In this document: positions 21,286-32,666 of the stretch, in pieces
Layout of the letters: every line of letters begins with the position of its first letter
Numbering within the stretch: position 1 is the first letter of the stretch
Notes under the pieces: model-generated
Seen by the model: only the letters and a program-made list of their open reading frames with translations
What the model was told of the DNA's origin: nothing
Databases searched by the model: none
Made by a program: the position numbers and the translations under genes
Assembly (NCBI GenBank): GCA_039654915.1
Contig: CM077595.1
Location: 49,073,501 to 49,137,500, forward strand
Origin: Aquilaria yunnanensis
Lineage: Eukaryota; Streptophyta; Magnoliopsida; Malvales; Thymelaeaceae
Direction of reading: 5' to 3'
DNA: 64,000 bases

Positions 21286-22187
21286 GATGACTGTTGAAGA
21301 GACTTCTAGGAGGAAGAACGCCTGGAAGGTGGACCTCATCGTTGTGAGTCATGATGACTGTTGAAGAGACTTCTAGGAGGAAGAACGCCTGGAAGGTGGA
21401 CCGCCCCAAGGAGAGTACCTGAAAAGCTGGTAAACAGGGTTAGGAGGCCCCCGGAGTGTTTTTCCGGGGGGGGAGCCTCCGACGCCCAAGTCAGTGGTGG
21501 CCGGAAAAAGGAGAAAGTCACTAGCTCAAAGAGAAAGGCAGAAAAGTCTCGCCTGGTATTTTCTCAGAGTGTGGGAGCCGTATCTCCGGCCAACCAACCT
21601 CCTGTCAAGTATTTATTTCCTGTATATGTAGGAATACCTAGCCCGTTCAGATCATGACACGTGTGCGGTCGGATGCTCCTGAACTTCTGGGCGTAGGGGA
21701 CAGATAGTTGGTAACCAGATGGCCTCGAGCCTTGTGCTGAGACGGGCCATGATGTGATTCTGATGGCGTCTGCGCGTCAGGGCGGCTTTTTACGTCTGTG
21801 GTGGGACGTGTCAGAAGCTTCCTTAAATGCTTCCTTAAATGCTCCTGCCGTACTCCCGAGGTCCCTGGGCGAGGTCGTCCTCTAGTTCGGACAGAGCCTC
21901 TTCGGGAAGCATACCCTCAGTTCGGGGGTTCCCAGTTCCAGGGGGTTCCGCCTTCGGGGATATCATGTTCGGGCAGCAATGTCTGGTGCCACTTTTCCGA
22001 AGGCGCGCTGTTCACAACCTTGAGGGGCGAATAGAGTCCTCAAGTTTTACTGGCGTGCCGAGGCTCGGAGCTCTCCGGCTATCTCCCGAGGTGCATGATT
22101 CCACCTGTTCCCGGGAAGCGCCAGTTCTTCTGGCCATTATTGTGGCAGGGTGTTCGTCCAGATTAAGGCGATAGCCTTTGGCTATCA
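21254..22187 (-). repeat. Element B 5' LTR (934 bp, with internal duplication)
   Basis: Same termini as the 3' LTR, but 68 bp longer: a 67-bp direct duplication plus one extra G in a G-run. The TATA box reads TACATATA here (21623-21630) instead of TATATATA. The G-box is at 21658-21663. Confidence 0.95.
21267..21400 (-). repeat. 67-bp tandem duplication in element B 5' LTR
   Basis: Two identical 67-bp units, 21267-21333 and 21334-21400. They cover the end of the leader and the ATG proposed as gag start. The 3' LTR has one unit. Confidence 0.95.
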
Positions 22188-22460
22188 CTTAGGAAAAGGG
22201 CTTTCTAGCACTAAGTCACCATCACCACGAACTTGAAAGTCAAACCAAAGAGGATCAGGGTTAAAGATCTTGTTCTCTAAAAGGCCAAGTTGGATGGCTA
22301 AAAACCATCTCATGGTATATTTCAGGCAAATTAGGAAGGATTATACTTGGTCACAGATGAATGTTGGCTGGGAGTCTTTAAAGTTAGAAATACCAAATGA
22401 GACGAATTGAAAAACACTTAGCATTCGGACTCTTTTAAAAAAATTCTACATTTAGAAGTT
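22188..22460 (+). pseudogene. pol: Element D, part 2a: integrase C-terminus
   Basis: This continues the reading left at 10970. The joined frame gives the HRE-(I/M)-A-x-LRK segment, then a KPKRI-like basic stretch, EGLYLVTDE and ELKNT*HSDSFKKIL, matching the last about 90 codons of A, B and C pol. Stops are frequent. This exact continuation across B shows that B inserted into D. Confidence 0.9.
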
Positions 22461-22599
22461 TTCAAAAGAACATTGTACTTAGCAAAAATTTACCGACATA
22501 GTACGGATGGAAATTTTTAGAAGTTGTCTAAACACCAAAAACACTTAGACAAATTTTTATTGCCCAAAATTGCCAAAGAAAGTAAATGTGTGATATTCC

Positions 22600-22905
22600 T
22601 AACAAAATTTCATCGAAGATGGTGAACTAGAAGATGACATAGTAGGCATTGACCGAAGGCAGCAAAATGAATATTTGTCAAAGATAGTGATTTAAATGCT
22701 TTACTGAAGATAGTGAATGTGTGACCCGATTAAACACTTTACCAAAGATGGTGAATGTATTAACAATTTTACCAAAGATGTTCTGTTAAAAAAGTTGCCA
22801 AATATGATAGATGTGTTTAAATACTTTCAAAAATATGGTGAATCTCTGATTCAACCAGATATTTTTGCCAAAGATGGTGAAAATGTTGAAAACCCCTAGC
22901 CAACT
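22600..22905 (+). repeat. Degenerate tandem repeats downstream of D pol
   Basis: About eight imperfect units of roughly 30-40 bp built around (A/T)TTTACCAAAGATGGTGAATG. Position matches the palindromic arrays of A-C, but the sequence is unrelated to their core. Confidence 0.7.
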
Positions 22906-23009
22906 AGAACTATCAATCCTTTTTTGTGGACTTAGACAAAATATTGAATAAAAAATTAAAACAAAAAGGCATTTCATTAAATTGAGGGAAGGACCGTACA
23001 AAAAAGAGA

Positions 23010-24054
23010 ATGGTACATCAGAATCCTATATATTCTTCCTCATCTTCACCCTGAAAGTCCTCAAAGTCAACTTCAACATTGGACTTCGAGAGCGGCTGAG
23101 GAAGATTTATGAACACCCTCTAGGACCATTTGGAAAATGCACCTTTAGGAACATCTAGTGCTTGAAGAAAGGACATAACCATGTCTAGACAGTGGCAAAG
23201 CATTTGATGGAAAGCCAGGCAAAAACTATCCCAAAATGAGGTCTTTGTCATATCATCGACCTCTGCCTTCTTCACCTTCAGAGCCTCTACTTTCTTCTTC
23301 TTCTTCTTCTTCCACTTCCTCAGTTGCTCAACTGCGACTAAAAGCTACATCTTCCCCAAAAAAGCTGAGGCAACCTCAAAACCCAGGTCTTGTTTCTCCT
23401 TTTGAAAAGGGTCTATGGAGGAAATCTACTCCATCAACTTCCTCTAAGGTTAAAAACCCTGGAGGAATAGTCATTAAAGAAGGCTTGCTTGCTTTCCACC
23501 AGTTCTTGATGAAGTTTTGCTAGCCCTTCCATGGCAATTTTGCTGAGTTCTCCGTACTTAAGGCAAGTACTCATGAAAGCCTCTTTGGACTTAGACAAAT
23601 TTTTCTCAGACTGAGCTTGAATCGAAGTTTGTTTTGCCGCCCATGCTAAAAAATACCCTCCATAAGAGAGCATCTACAAAGAAATAGAAGGCACTAAGAA
23701 TAATGCAAAAACTTAGATAGCAAAATTTTTTCTACGTACCAGGATAAAAGGAATACCTGAGAAGCATGTTCGGTTATCCGAGCTGTAAGAATCTCCTCAT
23801 TTAGATGTGACTCCATCAGTGATTGGAAAATAGTATTCATCATGATGCCTCTGGCCATTTGGGGCACCATCTTATAGCAATCCTCTGAGAACAAGCCCAT
23901 GTACTCAGTAAAAGTCCAGAATGGCTCCTTGGGAACTTTGTGGAAGGGGATTTTTGTGTCTTGGAGCTCTCACTTCTGTGCATGTTCAACAACCTAGTTT
24001 GGTGTGGGCAAAAGCTCCGTAATATCATGATGAAGTTCCATCACTATGTTATCC
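23010..24054 (-). pseudogene. Element D antisense gene remnant (exons 3-4)
   Basis: On the minus strand, 24030-23750 keeps an exon 3-like block (GLFSEDCYKMVPQMARG, then ARITEHASQ). From 23673 down, an exon 4-like Lys/Ser/Glu-rich coiled-coil segment ends in a block like DDMTK-x-FxDxFCLAxHQ near 23250. Frameshifts and stops are present. A (TTC)n run at about 23292-23312 codes its Lys/Glu stretch. Exons 1-2 are missing because composite G begins at 24055. It shows that the antisense gene predates the split of the A, B/C and D families. Confidence 0.8.
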
Positions 24055-27000
24055 TGTCATGCTTGTGACTTGTATAGGCCATAGGCTATAAGAGAATGTA
24101 CACATAAGGTAAATTACATGGATGTATAAGAGATACAAGTCACAATTATAAAAGTAAGGGCTATGCAGTGTAGCTACCTCATGAGGGTGCCCAAAGGCAT
24201 TCTATCTAAATTTCAAGTGAAATGTGGTCAAAGGTGACACCATAATGACCCAGATGAGGCTATGCCTAAGGTGTAAAGTGCATTATGATAATGAGACTTC
24301 AAATGAGGGGAAACTTGGATAAGAAACCTAGAAGCCAAGTGATATACACTAAGTCACAAAAAAGGAGACCTTAAGCACACCCTAGTATGCTCTTATGTGA
24401 CCTCGAGGGATCTAAAGCCAAAGAACCCCAAGGAACATTATATAGGTACAATGCCTAAAGTGGTGGTACCAATGTGGAAAGCTATACAGATATAAAAGAT
24501 GTGGAAAATCCATGCAAAATGGCAGAGACACACTAGAGTGCACTAGAACACTCTTATGTGCACTATTGTGTGTAATTGTGTGCCTATGGTGGCTTTAAAG
24601 CCTATGGCCTTGAAAGGCATTGTATGGGAATGATACTTATCATTCAAATGGAAATGTGGGCTATAATGTGGGCCAATAATAGGTAGAAAACACCAAGGAA
24701 ACATGAAGACAACTCAAGAGATCCTGAAGTGCTCTTAAGTGCACTCTAAAGTGGACTTGCATTCAATGCAAAGTTTGAGGGCTTATTTGGCTAAATAATT
24801 TAGAAAAGTGGGTGCTTAGAATGTGCCACATTAGAATCTAAGAATTTCAAAACCAGGTCCAAAAATATTTGAACTACTTGGAAGAAAGTTTGACCAAGAA
24901 ACAATTAAAAATCTATGGCGGCTTGGACTATTTGGCAACCTTTGGACTTGTAATCTTCAATGACCATTTGATGTAGCTTATTACCTTTTTCTTGGTACCT
25001 TCATCGGATCATTAAGTTAAGCCAACAGCCTACCAAAAATCAAGACCAAAAGAAAGCAAATGGGCAGCCAAACTAGTCAAAACTTGGAAAGTAAAGTCAT
25101 TTGGCTAACCAAATGTGACTAAGTCCTTCAAGGCAATTTCCTAAGCTATTTCCAAGCAAATTCCTATGCAATTTATTACATAAGACATGTTCCCAATTCC
25201 TACCAATGACCACAAAAAATAAAAGGAAGAAAAAAGACCAAAAGAGAGACCAAAACAGATTGAAACAAAGAAAATCAAAATGGCTTAATTGAACCATTTG
25301 GCCACTAATAATTTATAGGCATCCTTAAGGTAGCTTCCTTGCAAGTGCTTAGCCATTTCTTAGCTATTTCCTACTCTTATATCTCTTGTAAGTACATTAG
25401 GTATAATCCAAAACCAGTTAGAGGGCAAGACACAAGCAAGAAGGCCAAAACAATACAAGTTAGCCAAAACCGAAGCTATGTTGACATATCCAACTTGGTG
25501 TCCTTCATGAGCTAATTTTTTCCTTTCTTCTTGATTTCTCACCACCATCTACCTACCCATACCCATACCTATTTACCCTTTAGTTTCTAGAAAAAGAAGG
25601 CATGGAGAATCAGGAATAATAAGTGAATCTAAGGTAACATCAAGCAAACCTAGCACATGGTGTTACCTATGTTGATGCTTATGGTTATGAAAGCATGATT
25701 AAGCTTCCTTACTAACTCTTTGACCATAGGTGAGGACCAATATGAGGCTTCTTCTCCTATATTTTGAAAGGGAAAAGCTACCCTAGGTGATGGCTTAAGC
25801 CAAAGGAACTTAGAGGCTACATTAATGGGCTATGTGTGCATAAAGCACTATACTGAACTAGCTAGGTTATTTCAGCAAGCATAGGGCTTTTGCTCAAGTT
25901 GGGCCAAGCTTGAAAATCATGAAGAGCTCTATGATAAATGAACTTAATCAAAGTGATCACATAAAGAAACTACCACAGAATCATGCTTGCCATGTTATGA
26001 AACCCAGTGTTGTGCTGTGTGTGTTTGTGTTCTTTTCTACTTCCATGCATGTGCTAATGCATTTATTACTTATATATGTATCATATATGTCATAACCCTC
26101 ATTTACACACTAGGCTTCCATGAAATTTGAAGTAAAATTGAAGTGGAGAATGAAGTTTTGTACATAAGTGAATGGTATATGTGATAAGCCAGTGGGTACA
26201 TGTGAGTACATAAAAAATATGTCTACCAAGAGTACTTGAACAAATGTTTGAAGGATGTAAGGTTGTACTGCTGATTTTGTAAGCTTGAGGACTACTTTTG
26301 CACATATTCAGGTGGCTTTAATGATGCAATTGTTTGTGGAGGGACTAAAATGAGCCATGCAAGAAGTAAGGGCACTAATGCTAGCATTAAGGCCACTTTT
26401 TGTGACATGTGCAACTAACCAATTTTGCATTCTTCCACTTGGTCAAAACACTTCATTTTTGGGTCAAAAAGCTTATTGGAAGATTAATGGGTGTTCTTGA
26501 AGCTTGAAAGTTGGGTTCATGAAGGATTGTTGGTAAATTAAGCTCCAATGGAAGAACTAAGCACACATTGGTAGTTTTCAGCCTAAGGCAAGCTTGGAGA
26601 CCAAGTCCAAGCTTAAGTTCTTATGTTGGAGGCTCGACCGAGAGCTAGAGGCTAAGGTTCAGAAGGATTCACTATGCTCCTCTTGATTTTTGTTAGGAAT
26701 TCCTTGTTCAAGTTGAGCATTAGGCACTTAAGGGATAGCTTATAAGCTAAGTGTCCTTTGTTCCTGTAAGGGCTTTGTTACCTTTAGGTATATGCTGATT
26801 TTGTGCTAGCTAGCTATGTAATGGCAAGTACTAGGGTTCTTATATGGGTAGGCTAGCCTATGTATAAATCTAGAGCTCTATGTGGACTAATTAACTAAAG
26901 AAACTAAGAAATGAATCAAACTAAGTGTGTGCTTCCCAGTGCTCTGTTGGCCAAACCTATGGCTGGGGTGTAGAGTGTGTGTGCTACTTGCTTTGGTGCT

Positions 27001-29545
27001 TTGTTTGTGTGTGTTGACCTTTAATATCTTGCTCTATGTTACACTGTTTTTATTTTCCTTATTTTTATGTTTTCTATGTATGAGCAATAGAGGTTAAGTT
27101 TTGACTTAACTTAATAGGCTTATAAAGCCGAGTGATTCCTTACTGAGTTATTTTATAGCTCATGCCCTGTAATATTACATTTTCAGGAAAAGGAATATTT
27201 CTCAATTTGGGAAGTATGAACTCTAACCAAGAGTTAAGCTCAATAAGTCTAAGTACAAGTCTATGTACATGGCAAGCTCATATGTTTTGTGTTGATTGCA
27301 GGTTTTCTGGTTAGAGTTGTGGGAACAGTCTACAGTCATGGATGTGTACTCATGGGCTTTGGTTATGTGGTTTGCCTTTTTTATTATGGGAGTAGTGGTG
27401 GGACTTGTTTTGCAAACCACCACTATGTATTACATGTTTAAAGTGTCTTTTGGGTACCACTAAGTACTTTGGCATGTAACTAAGTATCTTCGGATGTGGT
27501 GTGTTTGAATGTTCCTGGTGGTATTCCAAGGAACAATGTACTAGTTAGTGTGTGGTGTAAGGTGGGCCTTAGGTAGGCTTACCTAAACTTCTGCCTATAC
27601 TTGATGTTTTGTATGTGTGATATGAAGATTATATGAGTTTGATGGTGATATGTTATGCCTATGTGGTTTTGGTGGTGTGCACAATGTGTTGTATGGCTTG
27701 TGTAAACTTAGCCAAAGTAGTTAAGATGAACTAGAGCTGGCCAAGGCTTGGTATGAAGGTTTGGGTGGCTTAGGAGGCCTCCAAACATGCTATGGATGAC
27801 GTTTGTAAGTGCAGGGCTCGGGGGCTTGGCCCCTAGATGCCAGGTGGGGCTGCAGCGCCCAGCACCCCATTTGGAATCCGAGAGAAAAATGCTCCTAGCA
27901 CCTAAGCGCCAACACTCAACAACATTGACATGCTATAGTATTTCTTCCATAACTTTTTACTCAGGTGTCTGATTAAGGCGATTCAACATTCCATGCGAAG
28001 CTAAGAGAAAGATCCACAACTTTGATGCTTCACTAAAGTCTAAATAGACCTAGGTTTTTCTATATTTTGCTCCAAAGTGAAGGGTCATTGAGTGCTTAAA
28101 TGCCCTTAGGGGTAGAAGGTGACCTATGGTACCTACCCCCTATAACTCCTCAAAGCACTAGTTTTGGATCAAGTTCTATTGGGTGCAAAGAAAGCATGAA
28201 GGAAAGTGATCTAGGATGAGCTTGGAGCACTACAATAGGGCCATTAAGAAAGGTTAAAGGGGTTTAGCACCATTGGTAGTCTAGTTTGATGCTTTGAGCT
28301 TAAGACACCAATGAGAAACCCTAGTGTACACGAGGGGTTCTATGGAACCTAGTAAATTAAGTCCATCCATAGCAAATTTTACCATAATAGCGTGAACCAA
28401 GTAATTGTGGATAGTGGAGCACCAAGGATGAAGGCTTAGTGCACTTATGGCCTTGCTAAGTTGTGACTTGAGGCATAAGTGAAAGCTTAGTGCATCCTTG
28501 GTAGGTTAAATGAGCAAGGCCTACTACCTTGGTGATCTAGGCGAGCATAATAGCTTGACACACCAAGTGGGCACCTAATGCACCTAGTTGGGTGAAGGCT
28601 TAGTACCATAGTTGCCTAGACAAGCCAACGGCTTGAGGCATTATGCAAGAGTCTAGTACACCTAGTGAGTTCTTTAGAACACAAGCAAGGAGCATCCACC
28701 ATGTTCACCTACAAAACAATCAAAGGAAGTTTAAGTTTACTATGTCAATAAGCTATGGCTTACTATGAGCAAGTTATGGGCCAGAACTGGCTAGGCACGG
28801 AGTCATGCCCGTGAAAGGACTAAGAAGAGGAAAGGTCCCAAGGGACTCAAATGTATGTGTATATGTTAGGCCTCAAACTACCTAGGGCCCATAGTAGATT
28901 TCATATATTATATAGATGAGTGTCCTCAGGTTTTTGTTTTCTGGTTTTTAATGTTTGTTTGCTGGTACCCGAATCCCTTACTAGGAATTTTCGGATTCTC
29001 AATCCCTTTAGTATTGTTGTGCAAATTGAATTTGTAAGAAGCCGACGACCTTGGACGGTTGTCGAGCTATCATTTATATTTTGGGTAACCACCTAGTAAA
29101 CCATTCATTGATTCTAGTTTATTACTGGTTATGTGTTGTGCTAACTATAGTTGCCTTGCAACCTTGTAGAGGCTAGTGGCACAAGGACGGACATAGTGGA
29201 CCATTGATCACAGTAGTAGTCTTTCAGTATACGTATGTATGCTAGTTTAGCCTCCAATGTCTCTCAATCGAGTAGCATTTTAGTTGCTTTTAGGCATGTG
29301 CATAGTCTTTACTTATGTAATGATGCATGTGCATGGTTATTACTTGTAGTAAATACACTTATGTTTTATGCTTTGACTTGTGGTTTGTTTATTTTTTATA
29401 AAAGCCGCGGCAATGTTTTTTATTCAATTTCTAAAATTAAAATTCAAGTCGAAGAAAGTGCATGCAGAGTGCATTGTAAGTTATTAAGTAGAAGTATGAA
29501 AGGTTTTAAAATAGGACAAGTAATTAACTAGCCAACTACAACTAG
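24055..29545 (+). mobile_element. Composite G: non-coding, Tekay-type LTR-derived sequence
   Basis: It begins TGTCATGCTTGTGACTTGTA, like the LTR of element E (47578). From 24055 to about 26080 it is collinear with that LTR (for example the blocks around 25670-25975 and 48780-49100). From about 26100 it departs. Parts of 27790-29545 resemble unit H (54430-55800), including GGTCCCAAGGGACT-type and GTGCTAACTATAGTTG-type blocks. No coding domain was found, only short chance ORFs. It could be a long solo LTR, an LTR plus a second LTR fragment, or a truncated element. The right end is uncertain, and no target duplication was recognised. Confidence 0.55.
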
Positions 29546-29599
29546 TATGAAACTAGTATGGAACTGGTATGGGACACTACGTATTGGTTGTTGTTCTTT

Positions 29600-30015
29600 T
29601 TTTTTTATTCTAAATTTATATCCACGATTTTGGCAAATAGCCTTCAAGGGATTTTGCCTGAAATTGTGCATCAAAGTCAAGCTGCTTTTATCAGAGGGAG
29701 GCTAGTTGTTAATAATGTGATGATGTGCCAAGAATTAGTTAAGGGTTATAACTGTAAGGATGTTAAGCCCCATATATGCTTAACGATTGATTTGAGGGAA
29801 GCTTATGATTCATTGGATTAAAACTTTTTAGAGCAATTTTTACTTATTATAGTTTTCCCTGTAAGATGGATTCATTTTCTTATGCTTTATGTGAGATCTA
29901 TTCATTATTCAATTATTTTGCATGGTTCTTTATGTGGGTATTTTCCTAGTAAAATGGGTGTGAGGCAGGGTGATCTTCTTTATTCTCTTTGGTTTGTTAT
30001 TCCTATGGATTATCT
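29600..30015 (+). pseudogene. LINE reverse transcriptase, fragment 1
   Basis: The frame reads ILANSLQGILPEIVHQSQAA, FIRGRLVVNNVMMCQELVKG, then CLTIDLREAYDSLD (palm motif A) and GVRQGDLLYSLWFVIPMDYL (motif B). These are typical of plant L1-type non-LTR retrotransposon RT. Endonuclease and earlier RT parts are absent, so it is 5'-truncated near 29600. Solo LTR S1 interrupts it at 30016; the frame MDYL continues STALIKM at 31672. Confidence 0.87.
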
Positions 30016-31666
30016 TGTTAGTGTTGTGCCCAAAAGCCAATCATGAGGTAATTATATTTTACATATTGAGTCATGATATTTTATTAAGGCATTATTCCAA
30101 TAATTGTGTTTGTTGTTTGTTTCTGTGTAATATAATCAAACATAATACTCCCTCCATTTCATAAAGGATAGCCCTTTTACCTTTTTCTGACTAAATTTTG
30201 ACTTAAATATATTTATATTAATTTGTATTAAAGAATTTTAAAAATTATATTTATAACTTAGAATTTTTAAGGTACCATTTTCATATAAAAAGTTTATATT
30301 TCTATAAGAAATTTTAAAAGAAATAATATAATGAACTAATTGTTATGAATAGTAAATGGATCAAGCTTTGTGATATAGAAGGAATAATAACTCGAAAATA
30401 ATAGTATTCTTAAATGTCCCTAACTTAGTATTATTGTGGAGTGGGTTACAGTAATATATAAATACTAGCAAATGTGGAGATTAATATGAGATATGTAGTC
30501 AACACATGAGTACAAGTTGAAGAACTTTGTGTACTGGACTGACCCAATATGAGAACACTGCATGGATCATTATATGAGCATCATAAGCAATTCTCATAGT
30601 GATTGTAGTATATGTAGCCTTTTGGGTTGAGGTCATCAAAGTTTCTTGCATGTAAGTCACATACATTGATACTGCTCATTGTTGGTCATAGCTCAGTGAA
30701 CATAAAAGTGGTCATTGGGCATGTCACATATCATACGAAGAGATTTGCATAATCAATATTGGATTTGTCCCACCTGTATAATGGAAGTGATATTTCTGGA
30801 CTTCTTGATTAAGTTAGATTGAAGAAATGCATAACTACATTCAGATGAGTTGATGTGACATATCAATATCATCTGTTTCAATCAGTGTACTCAGAGATCA
30901 TGAAACTATAGATTGAGCTATACAAGAGTCACATGTTTCATGTCTCATGCTCAATCTTAATATCTTGAACAAAAGGATGAAGGCATGTACATGAGATGAT
31001 CATGGAGGTTTCATTGAATCATTGACTATCTTATCATTTGGGTAGCAATGATGTGTTTCATTGCTTATGTTCATAAATGTGATTTATAAACATTGTCAAT
31101 GTGATAAGAACCTATAGGGTTGCACACTTAGAGCCAATTAGATTATTTCAGTACATGAGCCAAAATTGTTGTTATGGTTTCATAGTAATTTTGGATTAAT
31201 TATCGACCCAAAAGTTGAGCCCAATGTTAAGCCTGAAATTAGGCCTAATTGGATTAAGAGTTATGAAACCTACTTGGCTTAAGAGTTACACATCACTATA
31301 TATAGGGATATATAGTGTGGTTTAGCATCTAGCATGTTTGGATGAAGTTAGAAAGGTTCTAAAATTCCAACCGCACTCACTATTTGTTTTCCTTGGAGGA
31401 TGCAAGCTAACATTGTGAGCGCAAGCGGAATGCTTTTGTTCTAACCAGGAGGAAGCATGGTTCTCCAATTGGTTCTTTTGGATACCTTAAAGAGCTTGAA
31501 CACATAAACTGCTCAAGTTTTGTGATTTGACTAAATAGTTGGGTGAACGATCTTAACCTTATAGGCATGAAAATTTTCAAACACTTGATTTACCCCATTT
31601 TCACATGGATCCTAGAGTGGTTTCAGCTAATTTTTCCTACATTGTTTTGGCTCTTGAAACACTACA
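30016..31666 (+). mobile_element. Solo LTR S1 (TSD TATCT) with nested MITE
   Basis: It runs TGTTAGTGTTGTGCCC to GAAACACTACA, with target duplication TATCT at 30011-30015 and 31667-31671. Without its 237-bp MITE and the TA duplication it is about 1412 bp, the length of S2 and S3, to which it is collinear. A TATA-rich stretch lies near 31300. No internal region or second LTR is present, so it is a product of LTR-LTR recombination. It interrupts the LINE. Confidence 0.9.
30148..30384 (+). mobile_element. Stowaway-like MITE inside S1
   Basis: A 237-bp AT-rich insert begins CTCCCTCCATTTCATAAA and ends in a diverged inverted copy (about 14 of 19 positions). It is flanked by TA at 30146-30147 and 30385-30386. 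S2 and S3 lack it at this position. The terminal CTCCCTCC and TA target are hallmarks of Stowaway/Tc1-mariner MITEs. Confidence 0.8.
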
Positions 31667-31671
31667 TATCT

Positions 31672-32666
31672 TTCTACAGCTTTGATTAAAATGTTTGATA
31701 AACTCTACATTGGTTATCATCTTAAGTGTAAGAAAATTAAATTGTCCCATCTGCTCTTTACAAATGATATTATAATTTTTGCTATAGGGAATGTTAGTTT
31801 GGCTAGGCATATTTGTTACTATTCGAAGGTTTTTCTTCTCAAATTACTAGTCTTCATATTAATTATGATAAAAGCCATGTTTTTTAGTGGGGTTTTTGTT
31901 GAAACTGAGCAATAACTTTTGTTGCTCTTAAACATGGCTAGAGGCACTCTGCCTATTAAGTATCTAGAGTCCCTTTAGTTGATCGAAGGCTCCAAATTAA
32001 GCATTACAAGCCTTTTGAAGAAAGGATTCTAAAAAATCTTAATGGCTAGTCTACCAAGTTTCTTTCTTATGCTAGTAGGCTTCGATTGATTAAATCTATG
32101 ATTTTTAGCATCCATGCATATTAAGCTACTATTTTTCCTATCCCTAAAGGCGCTTTTGAACCATTTGGAGAAATGTTGTAGAGCTTTTCTTTAGGCTAGT
32201 TATATTTCAAGTAGAAAATTCCCTGTACTTTGGAAAAAAAGTTTGTGTGCCTAAGGCTCAAGGAGGCTTATGTATTTTTAGTTTGCATTATTGCAATATA
32301 GTTTCTAATGGTAAGAAATTATGGTGTTTAATGGCTGAAAAATAGAGTCTTTGGGTAAAATGGATTCATGCCTATTATTTGCATGATTTAAGCATCTGTG
32401 GACTTCCTACCTTAAGTGATGTTTCTATATGTTGGAAGCATATTCTTAAGACCAGGTCCTCTTTTAGTGACTGTATTCATGATCAAACGTGGGACTGTGT
32501 GTGAAATGGTAAGTCTATTATGAAACTTGCATATCTTACTATGGTGAAAAACTTTGATAAGGTTCTTTGGTATAAAATGGTTTGGAGTTTTTTTTTAAAA
32601 TTCTCTTTTATTTACTAGTTTGCTATGATGGATCAATTGTCCACCTTGAATAGAGTGAAACAGTAT
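31672..32666 (+). pseudogene. LINE reverse transcriptase, fragment 2
   Basis: It continues from 30015: STALIKMFDKLYIGYHLKC, then KLSHLLFTNDIIIF, where the catalytic FADD-type motif has become FTND. The RT thumb/connection region follows, with many stops, up to MMDQLSTLNRVKQY near 32620-32664. Element C interrupts it at 32667, in the zinc-binding tail. Confidence 0.85.

Larger units (their letters stand above)
10971..22187 (-). mobile_element. Element B: complete Tat-lineage Ty3/gypsy retrotransposon
   Basis: It is an 11,217-bp element in minus orientation with two LTRs (3' LTR 10971-11836; 5' LTR 21254-22187). The target duplication is CTTAG at 10966-10970 and 22188-22192, and the interrupted D integrase frame resumes exactly across it. 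The PBS is at 21251-21232 and the polypurine tract at 11850-11841. The LTRs differ by about 15 substitutions in 866 bp by eye (about 1.7%), apart from one 67-bp duplication, so insertion is recent. Gag-pol has several stops, mostly CAG to TAG. The antisense gene runs on the plus strand (12677-15025). B and C are the same family. Confidence 0.96.

Noticed and set aside
23236..23523. Ser-rich plus-strand frame with poly-Ser
   Set aside because: It comes from a (TTC)n run in the antisense gene remnant of D; the meaningful reading is Lys/Glu-rich on the minus strand.
26916..29230. Possible host gene in the AT-rich tract of G
   Set aside because: Only short frames, no domain, and blocks shared with LTR-like H. 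Nothing supports a gene.
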